64,000 nucleotides of DNA, taken from NCBI RefSeq assembly GCF_025766255.1, contig NW_026516685.1, forward strand, positions 186,001 to 250,000, given 5' to 3'. The DNA comes from Zychaea mexicana (taxonomy: Eukaryota; Mucoromycota; Mucoromycetes; Mucorales; Lichtheimiaceae). Below the pieces are notes generated by a model. It was given only the letters and a program-made list of their open reading frames with translations, was not told where the DNA came from and ran no database searches. Both the position numbers and the translations under genes were made by a program. This document shows positions 44,402-57,228 of the stretch, piece by piece. Numbering within the stretch: the first letter of the stretch is position 1; each line of letters begins with the position of its first letter.

Positions 44402-45073
44402 ATAGTATTAGAGTATTAAGAGAAGGATAGAGAAAAGTAATAGTAGTATAAACAGGTAGTATTAACAGTTAGTGTAGAAGGAAAAAGAAAGGCTCTTGCC
44501 TTCCCTCCGCATTAAAGCGGTTGGTTTGACACGTGGGATCGCCTCGACAAACTCATTTCTAGTGCCGCCCCCAATTCATGGGTTAATCGCTGTCAAAAAT
44601 AATGCCTGCTTAATATTAACGTAGTCAACTTCCCACATGTCAGCAATGCCTTGTTATTGTTGTCATGGGAAAGTATCAATTGCTACAATACCTCTTTACT
44701 ATGGCATTTGGAGATATGTGTGCACCTAGCTATGCATATAGTTACACTAAATGCCACACTGTTACTCAGGTTATGAATGCGGGTGAATTTGTCGAATGCT
44801 TCATATTTTTACTAAGATGCATATGAAAATTAAACAAGTGTAGTTGATAATTGTTAAATAAATATTGAGAGGGGTGGTGTTCTCTATGTCGCTGACAAAA
44901 TTTACAAGCTTTGTGAATACTACATTTTGGACAGGCGCAAATATATTTACATGTTCTTTTTGTTTCCTTGTGTAAAAATTCATTTCTCTGATAAATTACG
45001 CATCAAAGAGTGATTCATCAATCACGATACCGAACTGTTGTTGCAACTATAAAGTTGAGCCGATGAAGTTAAA
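44402..45073. other. Intergenic region
   Basis: Promoter of the FIT-family gene and 3' region of the ABC1 kinase gene. Nothing else recognised. Confidence 0.4.
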
Positions 45074-47205
45074 CTAATTTGTCCTCTGCAAACGAAATTG
45101 TTTACATCTTTCTTTTTGAGTCCATACCTGTTCTTTCAACTTTTGATCTAATACTTCCTCGAAACCTTGACTCGTGCTTCCATACAATAGCCTATTTGTC
45201 TTGTCCCGCAACTTCACGAGCCAGAAACTAACGCTCATAACCATTAATGTGCAATCGAATAACCATAGTCGCCACGTCGAGTACAAATAGCTCCTAAATT
45301 TCTGGCCCGTGGTGATAGATTGGTTGTCGTCAAGTGAAACATTGCGCTGCTCAGCTAATCCACGCAGTGCCCACCGAGCCATGACGTTGATGCGATTTAC
45401 CGGACTTCCCAAAGCCTTGTTGTTGGCGCGTACGATATTCATGTTTCTTGATACGAAAATTAGCTCTCGTGGAAAGAGTGCTTGGTCCTTGAGGAAATTC
45501 TTGATCCGGTCCTTGAGAGACACTTGTAATTCATAAATGTCTTGCATATTCACATTCGCTTTTCCCAGATGTACAGCTTTGTTGGGACTGAATGGCTTTT
45601 GCAGTGTTATAGATGCAAACATATTTGAATCTTCAATTCCCTATATCAAATTCCAGAATACGTAAGACACAGTAGCCGAAAATGAACCAGCTGCTAAGTC
45701 GTTTTAAATAGTAATAAAATAGAAATCAATGATTTACCCAGCTTTTACATATCCGGTTCATGGTATCCATGTCTAACATAAACAATGCTTCCCATAATTT
45801 ACAATACTCTAGACGAAATCTGTATATGTGCACGTCAGTTATTTGACTATTGACTTCTTTTTATCTCCTAAGAGCTAATCTTATACTTACTTTTCCGATT
45901 CCTGAATGTACAATCCATGGTCGATAATCACAACTTGCACGTCATCTTTAATAGTTGGATGCTTCCTAACAAGCACATTACCAGGATGCGGATCGCCTTC
46001 ATACGTTTAAACACAGTTTAAAAAGTTAATCATACTATCCTATGTCCACTCAACGACACTGCCTTCTCTTTTACCTTACTACTACTTACCGTGCACAAAA
46101 CCACTCTTAAAGATCTGACTAGAAAATGCTTCTATCGTTGTATACATTGCTCTATCCAGATTGAGATTTTTGGCCTTCAATTTTTGTGCGTCCGTAACTT
46201 GTACACCGTCTACCCACTCGGAAACGAGTACACGTTTGGAGCTGATGTTATGGTATACTATAAAGCAACAACGAAAATGTAACGGGTAAACGTTTATAAA
46301 CGTGTCAAGCTTAAATCATGAATATCTAACCCATAAATGTGACCAACCTTTTGGGACGTAAACTCGATCCCTGAACGTAGCTTCCTCATTAAAGTATTCT
46401 TTTGCTTTTTCTGTATTACTGAAGAGAGTATGGAAAGGGTGAGATAAAGAGTAAAACACCAATGATATGAAGATGTGGGCCGGCGACGGTATACACCACT
46501 GATTTCTATGTTTTACCTTGCTTCACTGATAAAATCAGTTTCCATGCGTATATGTTTCTCGATATAATCGGATGACCACGACAGTGGCAAGTCAAACAGC
46601 CTTTCATAAACTTGTAACAAGATTCTAAACGCAAGCAAATCCCAGTCCATTTGCTTGAGAATAGCAGGTTTTTGGATCTTGACAGCAACGACTTCACCCG
46701 AATGCAGCCTGGCTCTATGAACTTGAGCAATCGAAGCCGAAGCAACAGGCAGCATTTCAAACTCGGAGAAAACTTGGCTGGGATGCAATCCATTGAAATC
46801 CTCTCGAAAGACACGCTCGACGACTTCAAACGGTAAAGCAGGCGCAGCATCATAGAGTCGTCGTGCTCGCCGTTGGTAAGCAGGCGGTAGGACAGCGGAC
46901 TGGGTTCCGATAACCTGGCCAACTTTGATATACAGACCACCGTTGCGCTCAAAAACGTCAAAAATACGATTGGCCACGCGTTCATGGAGAGACTCGATCC
47001 GTGAAGCGCTGTCGGGCTCGAGCGATGGTCGGAAATTCAGCTTGTAGTCGACGGCTAAAGCAATGCCATTGTAAAATGTACGTATATTGCGTTGAATTAG
47101 CTGTGCTTCGGTGCGAGCGTCAAGGCCGTAAACCCCTGTGCCGAGAAGCGTGGTGCCAACTATAAACCGGGTCGGCCGCCTCATTCGCGCCCATAAAGCT
47201 GACAT
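45074..47205 (-). CDS. ABC1/ADCK (UbiB) family atypical kinase, mitochondrial, ADCK1/Mcp2-like
   Basis: Six exons on minus: 47205-46517, 46418-46348, 46257-46090, 45996-45891, 45819-45738, 45640-45074; 560 aa. Family motifs: the KxGQ-type YIKVGQVIGTQ, ASIAQVHRARL, VAVKIQKP with the ATP-site Lys, and the catalytic-loop HGDPHPGNVLV, whose HG and GDPHPG halves join across an intron. VIIDHGLY stands for the metal-binding DFG. The N terminus is Arg-rich with a hydrophobic segment near 18-30, consistent with a mitochondrial inner-membrane protein. The N-to-C order and C-terminal helical region resemble ADCK1 and yeast Mcp2/Cqd2, linked to coenzyme Q and lipid distribution. An upstream in-frame ATG (47319) exists; 47205 is preferred because the Arg-rich presequence begins there. 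Confidence 0.88.
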
Positions 47206-48600
47206 TTGTGTCTGTGTGTATAAAAAGTGTCGGGTGTAGTGCGTGTATATGCAGGTTTGCGTTAACGAAATCCGAAAATGGGTCTGGAAAATGCAGCGAC
47301 GCAGAACGTCGGAGCGCAAAAACTACTACTGTGTTTGTCACACATGAAAAACTTCAATATACAACAAACAATGGAAAAATACACTGACAGCTTTAATCTT
47401 TTAGAGAGATATGGTATATGTTCAGGAGAAGCATTTACTTCTTAAGTACTTATACCAGCAGCTAGTCTGCACAGACATAAAAGATGAGAGAGGGGAACTC
47501 ACTACAACTTATTTCATATCAAAGAGGCACTCTTCCAAGGAAAGAATTTATACTCCTGTTACTGTTCTCGTTCCCTAACCAACTTTGTAGGATCATTAGG
47601 TACAAACGCGTTCACGCAATTCTATGCTTACCTTTGTATGCTATGTTCAGCCAGCTATTACTGTACACTATCTTGTGCATACTTCTGTGTGTTGTTTCAT
47701 CGAGCACGACAGAAAAAGCATCAAGAAGATCTTCTCGTCATGGTATAATATGATGTACTGATAAAATCATCAAGCAACGTGCAACGCAACATTAAATCTA
47801 ATCGCAATGCTTGAACTACAGTTTGGTCTCTTCTGATTTCTTTTAAAAAACGACACTGTGTATCATACACTACTGAATTCATGCTATTTGTTTGGCAAAG
47901 AGGTTTAGATTACATGTGTATTGTTGAGACATGTTATGTTAAAGATGCCGCGGTTTTCTAATTTTTGGGCTTTCTTACTATGACACTTTCTGTCCAAGAT
48001 GGCTTTTAACTGTCTGAATCGTGCATAAAAGCGCTTGTTATCCGTTCAACAGTATCCTACCATTCCTTTTTGAATCCGTATTAAGAGGCAGTCGGGAGGG
48101 GAACTTACGTTGTCAGACTACAACGGTGCCCCAACAGTGTCCAATCATCTTTTACGCGCAATGTACTGTATTATTGGTGCTAGCTACGTGGTCTGTAAGC
48201 AAATAATATTGTACAACGTCTTACTACGAAGTTTCTTATTATGATACTTCAGGATAGAGCCTATTTCAGATAGATGATCTAAGCAAATATTTTAAGCAAG
48301 TTTCACTGCATGAAAAAAAGAATAGCGTTGTTACATATTGATACCGTCGCTTTTTGTGAAGGATCTTCATTACTGTATCTCCAAGTGACATCGCCTAGAA
48401 ACTACATCATAAATCGACGAGCTGGTGTACATGTAACAGTACTTAGCGACGATGGTACTGTGGAGGTGGCGCGCGGGAAAATCAGCGATGCTAGACAAAG
48501 TGGGATGTACATATTCTCTCCCTTACAGTACTTACTGCTTTAGGGGAGGATTGAAAGTGAAAGAAAAATAGCTGTAGTTCTGCGGGAATGCTCTTTTCTA
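47206..48600. other. Gene-poor stretch
   Basis: Promoter of the ABC1 kinase gene, then no convincing gene. A short frame at 48310-48540 (NRRAGVHVTVLSDDGTVEVARGK) looks protein-like but has no recognised family and no supporting neighbours. Confidence 0.35.
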
Positions 48601-48659
48601 TTGCGGGTTCTTCATAAATACATCTTCGGTGTGGAAAATTAGCTGCAATAAAACATTGA

Positions 48660-49385
48660 AGTATCTTGAAAATCCGGCCTTTTTAAATGCCTACGAGACC
48701 AATTTGTTTTTTGAATCATAGCTATAGCATCAAAAGAAAGGAGCAAACTCTTGCTTTAATATATCAACTCATATTTATGAAATCATGTCACAGCACGCCG
48801 GTTGGATCCTTGAATACGCGCACAATAGCACTTACCCGTATTTGGCCCTGCGTCAGTAACGGAGCACGTTCGTTTCATCATCACGCTGATATATACGATC
48901 AAAGTTGACGATACGAGAGAAACCCCAATTGTCTTCTTCTGAAGTAAACTCATGACGTACAGCTAATAAAGCAAATAAGAGTTGAGATACACATATGTAT
49001 GATGTCGATGTAGCGAAGGAACTTGAAGAGCAATAGTATCCATTACCATAGCTTACATAATTGGTAGTGCGGATGGGATAAGCAAATCGCAAATCGAGCG
49101 CATGCATAACTATCTTTCTTGTCGTCTGAGCTGTTGCCCTTGTCTTGATCTATCCCTTTCCCATTGAAGGTACATGGGACAAAAGAGGTTTGATATGTAG
49201 TTTCTTTTCGGATAAAGCAGCAACTTCCTGTATAAGTGATCAATATGAAGGACCATAACATGACCCGCGTTAGCTTTCTCCCATACATTCATCTACTATA
49301 AAACCATGCCATATGATCACCAATTTCAAACTTGGGTCTATAGGCGCAGTCTGGTAATTGACACCAATATTTAATGTCCCAATAA
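48660..49385 (-). pseudogene. Decayed Ubp15/USP7-like deubiquitinase fragment (MATH domain and start of UCH domain)
   Basis: On the minus strand, across several frames: SYACARFAICLSHP, then RHEFTSEEDNWGFSRIVNF, then IRVSAIVRVFKDPTGVL followed by HDFIN, then a degenerate IGLVGI near 48690. In order and spacing these match the MATH domain of Ubp15/USP7 and the YDSKKETGYVGLKNQGA entry to the catalytic domain. Stops and frameshifts separate the pieces and the catalytic Cys box is not found. No complete copy lies in this window. A truncated, pseudogenised duplicate is the simplest explanation. Confidence 0.62.
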
Positions 49386-52300
49386 ACACACTTGGATTCA
49401 ATCAGTTACTCGTCAACCTTGGCAAAGAGCTCATTGACAATCTGTTCACCTGCGAAATGTCCACGAAACATAAGACAATAAAGTGTGTACATGTATGTAC
49501 GCGTGTTGATGCTTTACATGGACTTTCCCTTCTTTGCCCTTCCATTTTCTCTGCTTTGTAAAACGACTCGAGGAATAATAGTAATAACATTCATGTAGTA
49601 TTGAAAGTACGCGTGGGGCTCAGTTGTTGGCTCTATCGACAAAATATTAAACTGACGATAAGGTGGAAGTAACTATTACGATCATTTATGCATGGTTACA
49701 GCATGTTTAACTGTTATTGTTATACCTCCTCGATTCAATTAAAAAATATGCACCTGAAAGAAAAAATGGTAGGGAACAATGATGGTTGCCCTAATTCTTG
49801 GTTTAATGGATACTGTTCAGAAGGTACGAACCATGGCGCACTTTGCATTGGTTACTCTTTTTGTAAGATTACACTCGTAGTCCAGGTGCATGCACGGATC
49901 CCGGATGCGGATTTGCTGAGAAGCTGTGCCAGTTTTGAAAATGAAATGCGCTGCTGCTCCTGGGGAAGCAATGCCTGGTAGTATCGAGGAATTTCACTAA
50001 TACTGCGTATCATAGCATTGGAGTTACTGTGTCAACGTACAAGATATAAAAAGAATGACTCATTCTTCCATCAATGTAGCAGCGGTACTACTGTGCAATC
50101 GTAGAGAGGTCGGCCTATTGACATATTGCTTTTATAACTGTTTGATCGCAAGAATGCCAACTATTAAAGATGCATATGAACCTCAAGATGATAACTTGAG
50201 GAATTGTCTTTGCCGCAACGCTTAAACGCAATGTGAATCCCTACAGTATGCGTACTTCCAGCTAACATTACTCACTCATATTTTTGTTTTATTCGCCTCT
50301 TACCCAGCTCGTCCACTGCGGGAATATGGAGAATTGGAATTTGAGAGTGAGAATAACCATTTGTGGAGGTGAGTAAAGGATAATAATAGAGGATCGCTAC
50401 ACGCGCTGCAAATTTCATTCCATATATCAGCAAAAATAAACTGTAAGATTGTTTCTCAGACAAGTTCAATGTCCCTTGGTTCTCCATCGACACCGACTGC
50501 TTTGCAGACGATCACAGTGGCAACTATATTGTTCGCTGCAACTGTCTCCACTGTGCAAACTGGAACAAGATTGATGAGTCTCGCAGCAAAAATGAACAAA
50601 TTTTATCTTTTTGAACGAGCCCTTGAGCTCCCTCCTCGCTTCGCATGAGGAAGTCTTACAACAATATTAACATGTACATACAAGTTTAACGAGTGAAAAG
50701 TTAATAAAACAAATATTTATTTGGTACGTTATACTACTAATCAATAATAGGGTGTCGATGTCTTAGCTTCCCTGCTCTAAGGCAGGTACTGACAGGAGCA
50801 ACCGCCGGAAGGTGCATCGACATCTGCTCCCGTAACCCTCTACCACAAAGCTAGGGTCTTGTCTTGGTCGCTTTGTGGATAATGGAAGGTCGATTGGTAT
50901 TGAGATGCCCAGTCCGGTCTCACCAATCGCGACCACTTACCTTCAACCACCTACCTTACGCCTTCGTCGCCCGTGCCTACAAAACAAACACCACCCACCC
51001 ACCCACACACCCACTTACCTTCAACCACCTACCTTATGCCTTCGTCGCCCGTGCCTGCAAAACAAGCACCACCCACCCACCCACCTATGACCTACAAAAC
51101 CCGCGTTAGCTCCCACTCCCTACCCACACATCCACAGAAAAAAGAAAGGGACTCACCATACGTCGTGATCGTGAAAAAGTGAAAAGGGAAAGAAAAAGTG
51201 AGGAAGCAACACGCTGCGGAAAATGGGTGTCATTTTATGTGCATAAGTTCAGGGCCCGCTTCCTTTTTTTTTGCGTACAAAAACTAAAATAGGCAAAGAT
51301 AAGCTCCGTGCTCAACAAAGCGCAGAACAATGACAGACGACAGTAACACGATCACAGCGCGCTTTATCACACTTTGGTGCCGTTTTTCATCTTTTTTATT
51401 TTTAATTTTTTCTTTTACTTTCTGTGTTCGCGTAGTCCTGTTCGCGAAAATAATAAGGAAAAAAGTTGGTTCAGAGGATACGTTCCGGCCAATCTGGTAT
51501 TTTTTGTCACATGTATCATACTTCAGGCGCAGCCTGGGAAAAGCAGACAGATAGGATATATGGTCGACGCTGTTTTTTGCATCCACCACGCTTGCCAGCT
51601 TACGATTATCGTTCGTTAAGCTGACCACCGAGCGAGCTCAATGCGAGACAAAAGACGACAAGCAGTCTAAAACCACACCACCATAAGCGTATTCAGCGTA
51701 GTGTTTTCGCTCGGACGAGTGACGTCCCCCAGCTTTGGTTCCATCCCCCCACCAAACCACCACCCCCCAATTTTTTTCACCGCCAGCACGGAAGGTCTGC
51801 GCATGAAGAAGCCGAGCATGACAGCAAAGTACAATGAAGACCCTGCGCAGAAAACATCGTAACTTGGCCTCAGAGCCTCGAAAAAACAAGGGTTTAGTAT
51901 GTGCGTGTTGCTACGAGTCTGCCCATTGCGCTGGTTGCAATTGTGTGAAAAAAGCGCTGCGAATCTCTTCGCAAGAACAGCCGCCATTTCGCTCGGAATT
52001 GGTCAAAATGGGTGACGCGAATAAAATAAAATGTGTTTTGACATGCTTGTCCTGGCAACAAATGGCTTTCAGGGACACGAATTGTCATGACTACTGAATG
52101 CCATGGCAATAAGCAGCTCTCTTACGCAGCGTAGTTAAGCAAGCCTCATAAAGAAGGATGTTCACTGTGAGTGGTACAGGGATCATGGGTGGAGTGAACC
52201 GAAAAAGGAAAATTTCGTTGACAAGCTTTGTGCAGATCAGAGCAACTGCGAAAAGGAAGTGGGATACAGAAAGCGCGTTGCTTTTCTTCTCTTCTCTTAC

Positions 52301-53700
52301 GATCAATCATCATACGATATGATAAACACCAAAGAGTATAGGCTATCATAACTTGGACGATATCGACACAGCCACTACTTCTAATGGGAGCAATTTGATG
52401 CACCCCTGGTAGCATTAACAAAATCTCAAAAAGTATGATAAGCTATTTTACATTGAACGTACGCTCAATGACCTGAACACGTCTATTCTGTCTGCTATGA
52501 TAGACTTTTGTGGGGGTAAACTAATGGACGGATCGCAGACATGCCGGATATTAAATATTTTCAAGATGAGAAGGACGAGGAAGGTGGAGTTTGGATGCCA
52601 TGATGATGGATGTTGTCTTCCGAGTGAAAGGAGTTTTCGCCTTAATCATCAGTGTGTTTCTTGATGCAGTGCCACCTTCGTGTGTTGACATTGATTCATG
52701 CTTTTCGACAGGTGACAATTTGGTCAACCCAGGTATTTGGATAGAAAGGAAGTGTCGACTAATTACTGTACATACAAATTTACTTATGTTTGATACAAAG
52801 CAAATGTGTTGTGCTATTTAAATCAATCTTAGTATATGCACTACATAGCCTTATACGGCAAACCATCGGCGGTCCGTAGCTTAATTAATTATTTTCGCTG
52901 GCCACTGGTCACAGCGACTATGTTCCATGTCATAGGTGGGTGACAAGTGAAAGGTATGCCACGGCGGTTATTTTTATTGTAACTGTAGACAAGCAAGACA
53001 ATGGAGAAAGAGGAATAAAGGAAAGCGTTGCTGTACAATTGTCGAACTGCCTCCACCTGTAAACATAGCCGGCGTTCCAAAGGCAGCTCAATCTCAGGCG
53101 ATCTCCCAAACAGTTGGGCACATCCACGTGGATTTAGGCTTTGATAGAAAGTTATTTAAAACGTTTGTAAAACAATTCTTCTAATGAGCATGGGCATTAC
53201 AGTATTCGGTATCAAAAGATTTAATCTTGGCTGTAGAGTGCATGTCGTGCAGATTCTATGAGAAACGACAGTTCAAGCACACAAAGTTCGATCAACGTGT
53301 TCCAAGTCCAAAAGAGATCCTGCTGTTGCAAGAAATTTTCTGATGTGCCCAGTACTGATATTGCTACGCAACGGGTTTCACAACACTTTGACATTGTATT
53401 ACACGGTCTGTGCATTATGCTTGCGTCAAACAGTTTCCTAGATATTATGTTTAGATTCAATCAAGTCAGTGCAAAGTAAAAGTAATTACGAATCTAATGT
53501 AAGCCATGACATTGTCAGCATTGTAAAAGTAAAAGAACAGGGACATAGCACGCCAAAACATGAGTTCTTTCCTAATTGTCAAATGAAGCGGCGAAGACGA
53601 TTGAACACAGTCAGAAAGATAATGGCTATTGCAAGGTCAAGCGACACGTGAATACCTTCACAAGGAAAGATACTGTAAATGAGTTTGAGGACATAAAATA
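49386..53700. other. Gene-poor stretch without convincing genes
   Basis: Many short frames, none with a recognised family. Two Cys-rich pieces (49772-49870 on plus; 50490-50600 on plus with IVRCNCLHCANWN) look mildly protein-like and may be further gene relics. It also contains the 78-bp tandem duplication at 50936-51089. Confidence 0.35.
50936..51089. repeat. 78-bp tandem duplication
   Basis: CTTACCTTCAACCACCTACC begins at 50936 and again at 51014; the two units differ at only a few positions and each ends in a CCCACC-rich tract. Confidence 0.85.
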
Positions 53701-53714
53701 AAAGAGCGGGTTTT

Positions 53715-54435
53715 TATTCATTATGAGAAAGGTGCATTCATTATCAACAACTTTGGCATGGTGGTCGAGCTGCATGCTGCTAATGCGTATTTGATTGACC
53801 AGTTTATCAATTCATCCAGCAACAAGCAAACCGACGCACACAGAGGCTCAAATGCAAAGAGGGTCGAATTTGCGTTATGATAGAAGTAATTGATGTTGTA
53901 GCCAATGCTATAGGTGCCGAGCGCACAGCTATCCGATTCTCCCCGTGGGGAGGATTTAAGGTAAAACAATACACGATGAATCCTGCTTCCACATTTTGCA
54001 TATAAGATTCAATGTGTATTGATTTACAGCTATATGGCATTTCATCAAAAACATACATTTACATAGGATTACGAAGATAAAACCCCTTACGAATCATAAT
54101 CTTATCTGTTGCAGCATTTAAACCCAAACTTCGTATACGTTCGTTTTGTTGAGCCTTGCGATGACTATAGTCGTGATCCTACTTCCATGGAAAAGTACTC
54201 ACTTGATCCATTCCGCAAAATTTGGAAAGGCCGTCCATTTACTTCCGCAGGAGGTTATACAACACATCTTAAAATAATTGAAAAAGTTCCAAAAGAGACG
54301 GGTAACTTGATTGCTGTCGGTAGGGCTTATATTGTTAAATCCAAATTTTGTCGAGCGACTCAAAGCATGGCTGGCCACTGAACAAGTATGACAGAAGTAC
54401 TTTTTATACAACTGGGCCGGTTGGATACACAGATC
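53715..54435 (+). pseudogene. Decayed Old Yellow Enzyme (NADH:flavin oxidoreductase) gene, C-terminal half
   Basis: Plus-strand pieces in order: VELHAANAYLIDQFINSSSN (near 53765), ERTAIRFSPWGGFK (near 53920), and from 54115 LNPNFVYVRFVEP, with GNLIAVGRAYI near 54300. Past a frameshift near 54340 comes a remnant of NPNFVERLK and then [11 protein letters not shown]. These are the substrate-side His/Asn loop (here Ala-Ala-Asn instead of the usual His-x-x-Asn), the SPWG motif and the FMN phosphate site of OYE-family enzymes. Frameshifts occur at about 53878 and 54340. The N-terminal flavin-binding half is not seen. It looks like a truncated, dead copy. Confidence 0.72.
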
Positions 54436-54673
54436 ACCCGTATCTTAATGGTTGTCAGCATCAGGCTTAGATTTTTAATGATTTCTCATCCAAATATGAT
54501 ATTATTCTTTGTATCCACGCCTGTTTGAAGCATACGCACTATGTACTGTGATTTCGTTGTTAAGCGCCGGCAATGCCGCTTCAGGCACAATGATCCAGCG
54601 GAGTTTACAATACTGGTTATATCTATGCGTGGCTTGATAAAGTTGCATTTTCTCTAGTTATTGCTATTCAACC

Positions 54674-56607
54674 ATGGCCAAAAAGAAGAAAGGAGGCAAA
54701 AAAGATCCGTCATTGAAAAACGGTGGAAACACACGACCTAGGAAAAAGCAAAGACGTAACAACTCTGTTCCACCACGATCTGAAGAAAACAGTACAGTCT
54801 CGCTCCCAAGATCTGAACAAAGCCCACAGTCGATCGCTGGTAAGTTTATCTTTTTATTTATGTGTGCAACTCACAAAGTTGCTGCCGTTCAAACTTCTTT
54901 CACCTTCCCCTATTCCAAACCAAACATGCTAAAACTTGAAACAGCAAACGACGATTTCATTGCGCTTGATTTTGATGATTTGCCAACAATTGACACCAGT
55001 GGTATTGCTGCTCCCAACAGCCGCAAACGCAAACGATTCCAATCTGAACAAGATAACGACGGTGATGACGATGACGAGGATTTGACAATGTTTCCCTGGC
55101 TTCCGTTCAAACGGTCAGGTACTTCTTCACCTCGTCCTTCTGTCAAAGCAGTGTAAGCAAAATTACAAAAGTGAAAAATCGTTGCGTTTTTTTTAGCAAT
55201 GTAATATGAAACTTACCAAAATATTATGCTCCGTTCGTTTGTTTCGTATACGTGCTGTAGTCTTGAAAATGAAACCGCCAGTTTATTAGCTTATCTCGAG
55301 CCTACAAAAGCGGAAGTGACTATGCGCAAATACTTGATCCACAAGATTCGTCTTGTCATCGACAATTTGTATACTGATACTAAAGTTGAAGTATTTGGAA
55401 GCTTTAATACAAATCTTTATTTGCCAAACAGGTAATGCAATAAGGATGGAGATAAAAAACGGATGAATGATGAAATGAAGCAGAAGTGTCTGCGTTTGAC
55501 AACGGTCGAGATACTAATTTTATTAACTGTCTTCCATATTCTATTAGTGATCTGGATCTTGTAGTGCAAGGAAATGCTCGTCTTCGATATCTTGCCCGTG
55601 AATTGGAGCGTGCAGGCATTTGCTCAAATCCACAAGTGATCGAAAAGGCCTCGGTAAGCGTTTATTTCCTATCCGTGTACGTCTTTTGAACAATTACAAG
55701 TGGCAAAGGTTAATAAACCTGGAATTTTCTATAGGTACCTGTCATTAAATTTGAAGATTCGCTTACTGGATTAAAAGTTGACATCACACTCGATTCTGAT
55801 TCCGGTATCAACAGTGCTAACTGTATCCATGCCATGATCCGACAACAACGCGGCTTGCGTCCCCTCACGTTACTTGTCAAACTTTTTCTCGCATTGCGGA
55901 GACATAACGAGGTGTTTACAGGCGGACTGGGTGGATACGCAATTGTCTGCATGGTCATGAGCTTTTTACAGGTGTGTTTCGCAAATCGATGGCTGTGGTA
56001 GGAGACAATGATATCTTACACATTTTGTTTAGATGCATCCGAAAATTGCTGCAGGTGAAATTGATCCACTGGCAAACATGGGCACTCTATTACTCGACTT
56101 TTTACAACTCTATGGTGTTGCTTTTCAGATGGAGGATCTGGGTATCTCGGTTGTAAACAAAGGATCTTACTTTGCAAAGGTAAGAATAAGATCAGGAACC
56201 TTTTTAGTGAGCAGGCAGATTTTTCTTACCGACGCTTCATCAACATCCTCACTATTTAGACAAGGAACGTCAGGAGCAGGAATGGAAAACCGGTATACAC
56301 AATTCAAGATCCAATGGACAGTGATAATGATATCGGTGCAAAATCATACAATGCAGTTTTTATCATCAGAGCGTTTAAATCTGCTTACATGTTGTTGACA
56401 CACAGAGCATTTGAGTTGGAAAAAATGTTTAGTCAAAACATGTTAAACCCAAATCAGCGGAATGATCTCCAGCGGTCAATCCTGTGCAAGGTATTTTACA
56501 TACCCAAGGACATGGCTTTGCTACGAGAGAACATGACTGAAGTCTACTTGAATCGTCTCTGGGAAGAGGAAGACGCCGCGAGTTCATTTGATTGGAATGC
56601 TGTATAA
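54674..56607 (+). CDS. TRF4: TRF4/5-type non-canonical poly(A) polymerase (TRAMP complex), seven exons
   Basis: Exons: 54674-54839, 54945-55152, 55261-55431, 55548-55653, 55735-55971, 56033-56179, 56260-56607; 460 aa. The N terminus is Lys/Arg-rich, with an acidic patch. The nucleotidyltransferase core shows FGSFNTNLYLPN-SDLDLVV with the metal-binding pair D183/D185 (joined across intron 3) and the third Asp in LKVDITLD (about D233). The PAP-associated domain follows, with RPLTLLVKLFL, GGLGGYAIVCMV and the DPMDSDNDIGAKSY nucleotide-recognition loop. This is the Trf4/PAPD5 pattern: oligoadenylation of aberrant nuclear RNAs that marks them for the exosome. A Cid13-like cytoplasmic enzyme is less likely given the nuclear-type basic N terminus. 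Confidence 0.92.
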
Positions 56608-57228
56608 AAAAAGAAGAGCAAAAGAGACATTATTGAAAGGGTGAATATCTCATCTTATCTCTCTCCACTTTTTTTACGAGCACTTCCTGTTCTCTCGTCT
56701 TCCTCCTTTTCCTCCCTAACCCTTGAATGTATGCTTGTATATATCCCGTCTTTTTCTCTATCATTTGTTTTCACACAACACAGCACAGCGCAGCATAGCA
56801 ATACAAATATTAGCTCTAGTTTTTTAAATACCATGGTTATTTGCCTTTACATGATGATGTCAGAATTGAATTCGATATTTCGCTTGTCATACCGAGCTTA
56901 ATCATTAAGATTTGAGGCGTATGTAGCACAGAATTTCACGTGAAATTATGAAGAGAGAAGATGACATTAATCGCAGACACGAATTATATATGTAGTACAT
57001 ATATATAGAACATCAAAGATGGTTATTTATTCACAAATCCACCACATTTGGTGTGCACGATTTCAAGTTTTATTTTTTCATGGATAGCATGTGTGTGTGT
57101 GCAAAGGAAACAAAAGACATTACAGATAGAAAGAAATGGAAGAGGTATTATAGACGGTTGAGCTGCTGTGAAAAGGAAGAAATGACAATGGGGGGGTTAT
57201 TTTTTTCAGAAAGGGAGGTAGAAGACAT
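56608..57228. other. Convergent intergenic region TRF4 / FOX2
   Basis: 3' untranslated regions of two convergent genes, with T-rich and A/T-rich tracts. No gene seen. Confidence 0.45.

Noticed and set aside
50864..51182. Pro/His/Thr-rich ORFs around 51 kb
   Set aside because: They come from the 78-bp tandem duplication and CCCACC tracts, open in several frames at once.
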